Positions 7,294 to 11,865 of a stretch of DNA of 11,865 nt are shown piece after piece (the stretch's first letter is position 1; every line of letters begins with the position of its first letter). This DNA is from Candidatus Aerophobota bacterium (lineage in GTDB: Bacteria > Aerophobota > Aerophobia > Aerophobales > B3-G15). The stretch spans positions 1-11,865 of the forward strand of contig JAGGZA010000014.1 in the NCBI GenBank assembly GCA_021162265.1, in the 5' to 3' direction. The notes under the pieces were generated by a model. It saw only the letters and a list, made by a program, of their open reading frames with translations. It did not search any database and had not been told where the DNA came from. The position numbers and the translations under genes were made by a program.

Positions 7294-7609
7294 TTATAGT
7301 GTGACTTTTATTTTGCTTTTTTGCTTACTTTCTTCACACTCATTAACAAACCTCCAGAAGCTTTCATCCATAGCTTTTGTCCTGTTTCCCAGATAGGGAA
7401 AATGACCATAAAATAGCGAAAGTTGTCTTGAGGCTTCCTGTGCACTTTTACCTTCAACAGCATATTCCCAGATTGCGGATACCAGACCACTTCTATGCGT
7501 GAAAATTTCCCTCTTCTTCTGTATAGAGAAAATAAAGAAAGGATAAGAAGACCACAATTGGTATCAATGAAATGCTTATTGGTAAGGTTTTTAGTTTGCA
7601 GGGATACAT
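7294..7609 (-). pseudogene. Membrane-anchored tyrosine phosphatase-like gene with internal deletion
   Basis: Two pieces of one protein lie in different frames. The N-terminal piece starts at ATG 7609, with GGAG eight bases before it. It runs 38 codons (short basic start, a hydrophobic anchor at about 10-29, then EEEGNFHA) and hits TAG at 7495-7493. The C-terminal piece, in another frame from about 7497 to the TAA at 7296-7294, reads HRSGLVSAIWEYAVEGKS and later SLFYGHFPYLGN and MDESFWRF. Bacterial DSP/tyrosine-phosphatase-like proteins that begin with a membrane anchor plus NFH and end with RTGLVSA plus RQLSxxYGHFPYLG are about 170-200 residues. Here roughly 90-110 codons between NFHA and the P-loop arginine are gone, including the catalytic cysteine. 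The product cannot be an active phosphatase. The fit to this family rests on motif memory, not a search. Confidence 0.7.
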
Positions 7610-7716
7610 TTTAATCGCTCCAGTTGTTTATTTTTTTTAAATTTTAGCCAATATTTTCCAAGGTATCTTTTGCATCGGAACAGGTTTTTAGCTCCTCCTG
7701 TACAGCCAGAGTGTGT

Positions 7717-7734
7717 CTTGACAAGCCTTGTAAG
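7717..7734. promoter_or_regulatory. Dyad overlapping the -35 of the M23 promoter
   Basis: CTTGACAAGCCTTGTAAG is an inverted repeat, CTT-ACAAG against CTTGT-AAG, with one bulged G and a single central base. Overlap with the -35 box and spacer would suit a repressor operator. It is short and could be chance. Confidence 0.2.
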
Positions 7735-7746
7735 TTATGGTATTTT
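7718..7746 (+). promoter_or_regulatory. Sigma-70-type promoter of the M23 peptidase gene
   Basis: A perfect -35 TTGACA (7718-7723), a 17-base spacer and -10 TATTTT (7741-7746, 4 of 6). The start would be near 7753, giving a leader of about 75 bases. It lies inside the decayed minus-strand frame. Confidence 0.5.
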
Positions 7747-7828
7747 TCAGGAAAATCCTTTATTTTCCTCATTCAGCAAGGGATGTTAATTTCAGACGCC
7801 ACATTACCAAAAATACTGGAGATTGTAA

Positions 7829-9184
7829 ATGAAAGAGAGAAAGGGTTTTTTTAAAACTTTAGTCATTGTATCAGTTATGATAGTTTTTGGTTTTTTAATC
7901 CTTATTTTGAACTTAACCACTCCAGAGGTTAAAAATTCAATTTCAGCAAAAAATTCAGTAAAAACTGCTAAAGAAAGTGAGGTAGCAAAAACATCCTCAC
8001 CGGTAAAGATAAAGGGTCAATTAAAAGCCAACGATACTTCTGCAAAGGCCAATGATGCTTCCACAAAACAAATAGTTATAGAAGGAACCCTTAAGAGAGG
8101 GGATTCCCTTTATTCTTCTCTTACCAGAAAAGGGGTTTCTCCAGAGGAAATTTACAGGTTAAAGAAGGCTCTAAGCTCGGTAATCAGTATAACCTCTCTA
8201 CCTGCTAATAGCAAGTATCGCCTGATACATAATGAACAGGGTAAATTTGTTAAGTTTATCTATAATCCTAACCCTATAGATACTTATGTTGTGTCTTCTT
8301 CTGAATCAGGGAAGCTAAGGGCATACAGGAAAAAGCCTGCGTCAAAGATAGTGAAGGTTGAGGGGAAAATCGAGGATTCTCTTTACAATGCTATATTAAA
8401 AGTTAAGGAATCACCTGAGGTAGCGGTAAGTCTTGCTAAGATTTTTGCATGGCAGATTGACTTTAATACCGACCCACGTAAAGGTGATGTTTTTAAGTTA
8501 ATAATAGAAAAAGAAGAGCAAAATGGTTTCTCCCGTCCTGTGAGAATATTGGCTGCGCAATACAAGGGAAAACTTACAGGAGAGCATACGGCGATTTTTT
8601 TTAAGGATTCCAGCGGACACACTGATTATTACACACCTGAGGGAAAATCTTTAAGAAAAGCATTCCTGAGAGCACCCTTAAAGTATTATAAGTACATCAG
8701 TTCTCCCTTTTCCTATCATCGTCTTCATCCGATTTTGCGGATATGGCGTCCTCATCTGGGGATCGATTATGCAGCCCCCATAGGTACCCCTGTAATAGCC
8801 ATAGCAGATGGTGTGGTAACCATTGTTAGCTACTCTCATGATTGTGGCAGGTATATAAAAATTAAACACCTTAACGGGTATGATAGCGTTTATGCCCATC
8901 TTCATCGGTTTGCAAGAGGGATAAGGAGGGGTGTGCGAGTTCGTCAGGGACAGGTAATTGGCTACGTAGGGTCCAGTGGTCTTTCCACTGGTCCTCATCT
9001 GTATTTTGCTATAAGCAAGAACGGAAAACGGATAAACTTTTTAAAGATGAAGATGCCTTCTGCATCCTCTATTAATCCTAAGTATCTATCTGAGTTCAGG
9101 AAAAGAAAAAAAGAGTATCTGTCTTATCTTGAAGGAGAAAGGGATTTGCTCTCCTATATGGGGGGAAATAAGAGAGGGTCTTGA
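7829..9184 (+). CDS. Membrane-anchored M23-family peptidase (peptidoglycan endopeptidase-like)
   Basis: The protein has 451 residues. A short basic start and one hydrophobic helix (about 9-29) anchor it to the inner membrane with the rest outside. Residues 30-80 are a Lys/Ser/Thr/Ala-rich linker. About 82-280 form a periplasmic region beginning like LysM/OapA-type domains of MepM relatives (IVIEGTLKRGDSLYSSL). The LytM/M23 domain lies at about 290-408: RPHLGIDYAAPIGTPV with metal ligands His309 and Asp313, YAHLHRF with catalytic His357, then GLSTGPHLYFAISKNG. The last motif is normally HLH; here His390 is kept but the second His, a zinc ligand in LytM, is Tyr392. Some M23 subfamilies vary here, so activity is not ruled out. 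GGAG lies seven bases before the ATG. The LigD-like gene follows after 48 bases and is probably co-transcribed. Confidence 0.88.
   Translation: MKERKGFFKTLVIVSVMIVFGFLILILNLTTPEVKNSISAKNSVKTAKESEVAKTSSPVKIKGQLKANDTSAKANDASTKQIVIEGTLKRGDSLYSSLTRKGVSPEEIYRLKKALSSVISITSLPANSKYRLIHNEQGKFVKFIYNPNPIDTYVVSSSESGKLRAYRKKPASKIVKVEGKIEDSLYNAILKVKESPEVAVSLAKIFAWQIDFNTDPRKGDVFKLIIEKEEQNGFSRPVRILAAQYKGKLTGEHTAIFFKDSSGHTDYYTPEGKSLRKAFLRAPLKYYKYISSPFSYHRLHPILRIWRPHLGIDYAAPIGTPVIAIADGVVTIVSYSHDCGRYIKIKHLNGYDSVYAHLHRFARGIRRGVRVRQGQVIGYVGSSGLSTGPHLYFAISKNGKRINFLKMKMPSASSINPKYLSEFRKRKKEYLSYLEGERDLLSYMGGNKRGS
8024..8065 (+). repeat. 21-base tandem duplication in the M23 linker
   Basis: Two adjacent 21-base units encode KANDTSA and KANDAST (residues 66-79) and match at 16 of 21 bases, mostly with silent changes. 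It looks like an old in-frame duplication in the unstructured linker between the membrane anchor and the folded domains. Confidence 0.5.
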
Positions 9185-9232
9185 AGTTATACAAGATGTT
9201 TTTAGTTAAGGACTGGCAGAGGGTACTAACAC

Positions 9233-9796
9233 ATGGGATTAGAGGAGTATCAGAAAAAGCGGAATTTTAGCAAAACTCCAGAACCAAGAGGAGAGGAAAG
9301 AGTAGAGAGCGGGAATTCTTTTGTAATACAAAAGCATAAAGCAAAGCGGTTACATTATGATTTTCGTCTGGAGATTGACGGAGTGTTGAAGAGCTGGGCA
9401 ATACCTAAAGGTCCCAGCCTGGATCCTGCTGAAAGGCGTCTTGCTGTTCAGGTGGAAGATCACCCTGTTGAATATAAAGATTTTGAAGGGGTAATTCCAC
9501 CCGGGGAATATGGAGCGGGAACAGTGATGATCTGGGACTTTGGAACTTATGAGTCGTTGAGTGGAGAAGATTTAAGCAAGGGTCTGGAAAAAGGGGAAAT
9601 TAGATTCAGGTTAAACGGAAAAAAGTTAAAAGGCGGATTTGTCCTCGTTTTGACCAGATATCGAGGTAATAAAAGAAACTGGCTTCTTATCAAAGAAAAA
9701 GATGAATATGCTCGCAAAGGGTCAAATATAACCGAGGAACAACCTGATTCAGCTTACAGTGGAAAGAGCATGGAAGAAATTAGCAGATTAATGTAA
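9233..9796 (+). CDS. Stand-alone DNA ligase D 3'-phosphoesterase domain protein
   Basis: This 187-residue protein corresponds to the N-terminal phosphoesterase module of bacterial LigD, which trims 3'-phosphate and ribonucleotide ends during non-homologous end joining. The active-site residues known for the Pseudomonas enzyme (His42, His48, Asp50, Arg52, His84, Tyr88) all appear here with a constant offset of seven: His35, His41, Asp43, Arg45, His77 and Tyr81 (segments QKHKAKRLHYDFRLE and AVQVEDHPVEY). SWAIPKGPS (54-62) and IPPGEYGAGTV (88-98) are further family motifs. The protein ends after the domain; no polymerase or ligase module follows, and no Ku gene is in the window. GAGGG lies nine bases before the ATG. 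It follows the M23 gene by 48 bases. An active end-processing enzyme is likely; a complete NHEJ pathway is not shown. Confidence 0.92.
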   Translation: MGLEEYQKKRNFSKTPEPRGEERVESGNSFVIQKHKAKRLHYDFRLEIDGVLKSWAIPKGPSLDPAERRLAVQVEDHPVEYKDFEGVIPPGEYGAGTVMIWDFGTYESLSGEDLSKGLEKGEIRFRLNGKKLKGGFVLVLTRYRGNKRNWLLIKEKDEYARKGSNITEEQPDSAYSGKSMEEISRLM

Positions 9797-9912
9797 GAAA
9801 GATATAGACCACGTTTTTTGAAAACTTTCCTTTTGTCTTTTCCTTCCTTAAAAGTCTTTATTTTTGATTGTTTGATGGTATTAAAGATTTTTTCATTTTG
9901 AGATGGGACTAA

Positions 9913-10113
9913 AGAAATCCCTTTCCCTTTGCTAACATCAATGCTTACCTTCGAAATGGAAATGCTGTTGTATTTATTGGTCTGGGTGGAAATTTTACCC
10001 AACAGCAGTTCAAGAAAGAACTCGATCATTTCCTTTCTGGAAACAGCAGAGAATTGCAGGTGATTATCCGATTCAACCCGGATTTAAAAATTGTGACAGA
10101 GCGAGAAGTTTAA
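9913..10113 (+). pseudogene. Orphan protein-like reading frame without start codon
   Basis: Between a TAA at 9910-9912 and a TAA at 10111-10113, 66 codons are open on the plus strand with no ATG, GTG or TTG. The product looks like the end of a real protein: RNPFPFANINAYLRNG, then a strand and glycine turn NAVVFIGLGGNF, an amphipathic helix QQFKKELDHFLSG and a strand ELQVIIRFN before a charged end. VVFIGxG followed by such a helix faintly recalls the C-terminal domain of CobW-type GTPases, but this is too little to name it. It is probably the tail of a decayed gene. A minus-strand frame across the same bases (10029-9754) is the competing reading. Confidence 0.35.
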
Positions 10114-10151
10114 ATAAGTTTGATTTATAAGGCTCATTTTATATAGAGCTC

Positions 10152-10180
10152 TTAACAGAGTTAGTTTCTTGTGGTAGAAT
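10152..10180 (+). promoter_or_regulatory. Sigma-70-type promoter of comEC
   Basis: -35 TTAACA (10152-10157, 5 of 6), a 17-base spacer and -10 TAGAAT (10175-10180, 5 of 6). The start would be near 10187, giving a leader of about 80 bases to the ATG at 10267. The palindrome AGAGCTCT (10145-10152) touches the -35 box. A second possible promoter (TTGATT 10120-10125, TATAGA 10142-10147) lies just upstream. Confidence 0.55.
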
Positions 10181-10266
10181 TAATTGGTAAAGTTAAATTT
10201 AAGAAGATTAAAGACTTGCAACTATGGTGAGATTGTCCTGGTAAGTGCTTCTCAATAACTTCAATT

Positions 10267-11811
10267 ATGAAAGACCTTCACCAGGTTAAAAAGCCAATTT
10301 CTGGAGTTATTGCTATTTTTACAACGGGGATTTTGGTGGGGAGATACCTTCCTTTCACTTCTTATTTTTTCCTCATTTTTTATGCTTCCCTGATTGTAGT
10401 TTTTGGATTTGCTGTTCTTGGTTATTTAAGCTCAAAAGATAAAACGGTAGCTTTCTTATTATTTTGCGGGATTTTTTTATCGGGACTCTTATACCTTTGG
10501 GTTTGTTACCTCCCCTCTAAAGATGATATCTCAAAATATGCTTTTTCCGGGGAATCTATTGTAATAACTGGCAGGATTGTAAGCTCCCCTTATCTTAGAG
10601 AAGGTAAAAGAAAAAGAATAACATTTATAATGAAGCCTGTGTGGGTTGAAGTTCAGGGGAAAGAAGGTAAAGAGAGGGTAAATGGTAAATTATGGGTAAC
10701 AAGTTTTTCCCCTTACAGATACTATGGGTACGGGGATATAGTTAAGGTAAGAGGAAAATTATCTATACCCGGGAATAAGCAGGGGAAAAGCAGGTTTGAC
10801 TGGCGAGGATACCTGTCATATCAGGGTATATGGACACAGGTTAGTACAGGTAAAATAGAGGTGGTGAAAAGGAATAAAGGTAGTTCCTTTCTCCTTCTTG
10901 CTTTTTCTACGGGAAGATGGATGAGAAATAAAATAAAAAGGTTTCTTCCTTACCCCTATTCCTCTGTTTTAAAAGGTATTATGTTAGGCGATAAAGAGGA
11001 TTTACCCTCCGGGGTTTTAAATAATTTCCGTATTACAGGAACAGCCCATGTTCTTGTAGTATCTGGTCTGCATATAGGTCTTTTACTTTTCATTGTGTTC
11101 TTTATAGTTCGTTTATTTGGTTTTTCTCAAAAAGTTGCTCTGGCTGTTGCTCTCCCCTTTGTAATATGGTATGCTTTGATAAGTGGGTTGCGTCCTCCTA
11201 TTGTGAGAGCAACTTTGATGGCAACAATAGGGATTATTTGTTATTTCCTTGACAGGGAAGTTCCACTGGTAATTGTTCTTTTTCTTGCTGCTTTTTTTAT
11301 CCTTCTTATAAACCCCCTTTCTCTCTTCACAGTGAGCTTTCAACTTTCTTTTCTTGCCACAGGAGGTATTATTCTTCTCTTACCTTATTTTGAGAAGAAG
11401 TTTGATTTTTTGCCAGAGTTTTTAAAAAGAGCTTTTTCTGTTTCTGTTGCGGCACAACTTTCCCTTCTTCCAGTTTTTGCCTTTTATTTTAAACAATTTC
11501 CTTTAATTGGTTTTGTTACAAATATAATAATAATTCCCTTAATTACCTTTATCTTGGCTCTCGCATTTTTTTCTCTGGCTCTGGCTACCATTAGCCTTGG
11601 GATAGCTCAATTGATATTTAACACTAACTGGCTTGCGTTAAAATTGCTTCTTTTTGTTGTTAATTTTTTTTCCTTTTCCTGGGCGCCACGTCTTGTCTTC
11701 TTTTTTTCTCCTCAGGTAACCTCACCTCCTCTATGGGCAATTTTTATATACTATGCTTTACTTTTTGCTCTTCCCTCTTTATCTTTAGCAGGGAGGTCTT
11801 CCTATAGATAA
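10267..11811 (+). CDS. comEC: ComEC/Rec2-family DNA-uptake channel protein, short form
   Basis: This is a polytopic inner-membrane protein of 514 residues. ComEC is the channel that passes single-stranded DNA into the cytoplasm during natural transformation. Three hydrophobic helices (about 10-28, 33-55, 62-82) precede a soluble, strand-rich segment at 92-200 that matches the DUF4131/OB-like domain (GESIVITGRIVSSP, YGDIVKVRGKL, FDWRGYLSYQGIW). The competence domain spans about 225-505 with the hallmark TGTAHVLVVSGLHIG (257-271) and ISGLRPPIVRATLM (305-318), then many membrane helices. It stops after the last helix. The metallo-beta-lactamase-like domain found at the end of many ComEC proteins (650-800 residues in total) is absent; short forms of this type also occur. 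The ATG has no clear ribosome site, but no other start lies between it and the in-frame stop at 10228-10230. Confidence 0.92.
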   Translation: MKDLHQVKKPISGVIAIFTTGILVGRYLPFTSYFFLIFYASLIVVFGFAVLGYLSSKDKTVAFLLFCGIFLSGLLYLWVCYLPSKDDISKYAFSGESIVITGRIVSSPYLREGKRKRITFIMKPVWVEVQGKEGKERVNGKLWVTSFSPYRYYGYGDIVKVRGKLSIPGNKQGKSRFDWRGYLSYQGIWTQVSTGKIEVVKRNKGSSFLLLAFSTGRWMRNKIKRFLPYPYSSVLKGIMLGDKEDLPSGVLNNFRITGTAHVLVVSGLHIGLLLFIVFFIVRLFGFSQKVALAVALPFVIWYALISGLRPPIVRATLMATIGIICYFLDREVPLVIVLFLAAFFILLINPLSLFTVSFQLSFLATGGIILLLPYFEKKFDFLPEFLKRAFSVSVAAQLSLLPVFAFYFKQFPLIGFVTNIIIIPLITFILALAFFSLALATISLGIAQLIFNTNWLALKLLLFVVNFFSFSWAPRLVFFFSPQVTSPPLWAIFIYYALLFALPSLSLAGRSSYR

Positions 11812-11812
11812 C

Positions 11813-11865
11813 ATGAGTTTTGAAAAAATATCTGCTATCCTCAAATTTGTAATGTCTAAATTTAA
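11813..11865 (+). CDS. Start of a further gene (cut by window edge)
   Basis: An ATG one base after the comEC stop opens a frame of 17 codons (MSFEKISAILKFVMSKF) up to the window end with no stop. The tight spacing suggests a co-transcribed, translationally coupled gene. GGGAGG at 11791-11796 is 16 bases away, too far to be a good ribosome site. The product is too short to identify, and the frame could still close soon after the edge. Confidence 0.35.
   Translation, partial: MSFEKISAILKFVMSKF

Larger units (their letters stand above)
7611..7772 (-). pseudogene. Remnant reading frame with in-frame stop, upstream of the broken phosphatase
   Basis: From ATG 7772 the minus strand encodes 42 residues of protein-like sequence (start MRKIKDFPEKYHNLQGL, later VQEELKTCSDAKDTLENIG), then TAA at 7646-7644. 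The same frame goes on for ten codons (NLKKINNWSD) to a second TAA at 7613-7611, one base before the phosphatase ATG. A stop-A-ATG junction with the ribosome site inside the upstream frame is a typical operon junction, suggesting the end of a former upstream gene with a nonsense mutation (CAA to TAA would do). No ribosome site precedes 7772 and the N-terminal part is not recognisable. Family unknown. Confidence 0.4.
7274..7828. other. 555-base stretch without an intact gene; decayed minus-strand operon
   Basis: Between the stop of pyrE and the M23 peptidase gene there is no full-length gene. The stretch carries a broken phosphatase gene (7609-7294), a stop-interrupted short frame just upstream of it (7772-7611), both on the minus strand, and on the plus strand the promoter and ribosome site of the M23 gene. 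No convincing rho-independent terminator was found after pyrE. Confidence 0.7.
9797..10266. other. 470-base stretch without an intact gene
   Basis: After the LigD-like gene comes about 115 bases of T-rich sequence with nothing recognisable, then a start-less protein-like frame (9913-10113), then about 150 bases holding the predicted comEC promoter. No clear terminator hairpin was found behind the LigD-like gene. Confidence 0.6.

Noticed and set aside
7308..7490. 60-codon minus-strand open frame inside the broken phosphatase
   Set aside because: It is the wrong frame over the conserved C-terminal segment; the neighbouring frame carries the recognisable phosphatase motifs.
7630..7740. Second minus-strand frame ending in KNKQLERLKCIPAN
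   Set aside because: It competes with the 7772 frame, begins after a stop without a start codon and lacks the neat operon junction with the phosphatase ATG.
8678..8998. Minus-strand open frame of 106 codons inside the M23 domain
   Set aside because: Antisense shadow of the conserved catalytic domain.
9754..10029. 91-codon minus-strand open frame overlapping the end of the LigD-like gene
   Set aside because: It overlaps the 3' end of a firmly identified gene, its AAAGGA is almost touching the ATG, and no family is recognisable. The plus-strand frame over the same bases looks more protein-like.
1..11865. CRISPR arrays, insertion sequences, tRNA or rRNA genes
   Set aside because: No spaced direct repeats, transposase motifs, terminal inverted repeats or conserved RNA gene sequences were seen on either strand.

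Overview
The window is AT-rich bacterial DNA with compact genes, short spacers and sigma-70-like promoters. Much of the content comes from broadly distributed families: an FGGY sugar kinase, a D-2-hydroxyacid dehydrogenase, a geranylgeranyl-reductase-like flavoprotein, a stand-alone LigD-type phosphoesterase, ComEC and an M23 peptidase. Together with an HPr domain on a long unknown protein, this looks like an uncultivated bacterium from a candidate-phylum type lineage. Omnitrophota or Aerophobota would fit, but that is an impression from gene content and not a proven assignment. I see no rRNA, tRNA, CRISPR array, insertion sequence or phage gene.

Left part (1-3395, all minus strand). A D-2-hydroxyacid dehydrogenase (3314-2313) and an FGGY-family kinase (2298-970) form a two-gene operon behind a good sigma-70 promoter. 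Downstream of it, a gene cut by the window edge (793-1) encodes a Rossmann-like domain followed by the start of a glycosyltransferase-like domain. Its upstream region carries a near-consensus sigma-54 element.

Middle (3396-7273). An HD-domain protein and a geranylgeranyl-reductase-like FAD oxidoreductase are read leftwards. A 410-residue protein with a C-terminal HPr domain and then pyrE (orotate phosphoribosyltransferase) are read rightwards. The two transcription units share a 179-base divergent intergenic region in which the predicted -10 boxes overlap.

7274-7828 holds the wreck of a minus-strand operon: a short reading frame with an in-frame stop, then a membrane-anchored tyrosine-phosphatase-like gene whose middle (including the catalytic cysteine) is missing. 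The promoter of the next plus-strand gene lies inside the debris.

Right part (7829-11865, plus strand). It holds an anchored M23 peptidase whose last zinc-ligand position is Tyr, a LigD 3'-phosphoesterase-like protein, a 470-base stretch with a second coding remnant, a ComEC channel protein without the beta-lactamase-like domain, and the first codons of a further gene. DNA uptake (ComEC), DNA-end processing (LigD-PE) and wall remodelling (M23) sit near each other, but the sequence does not show that they act together.
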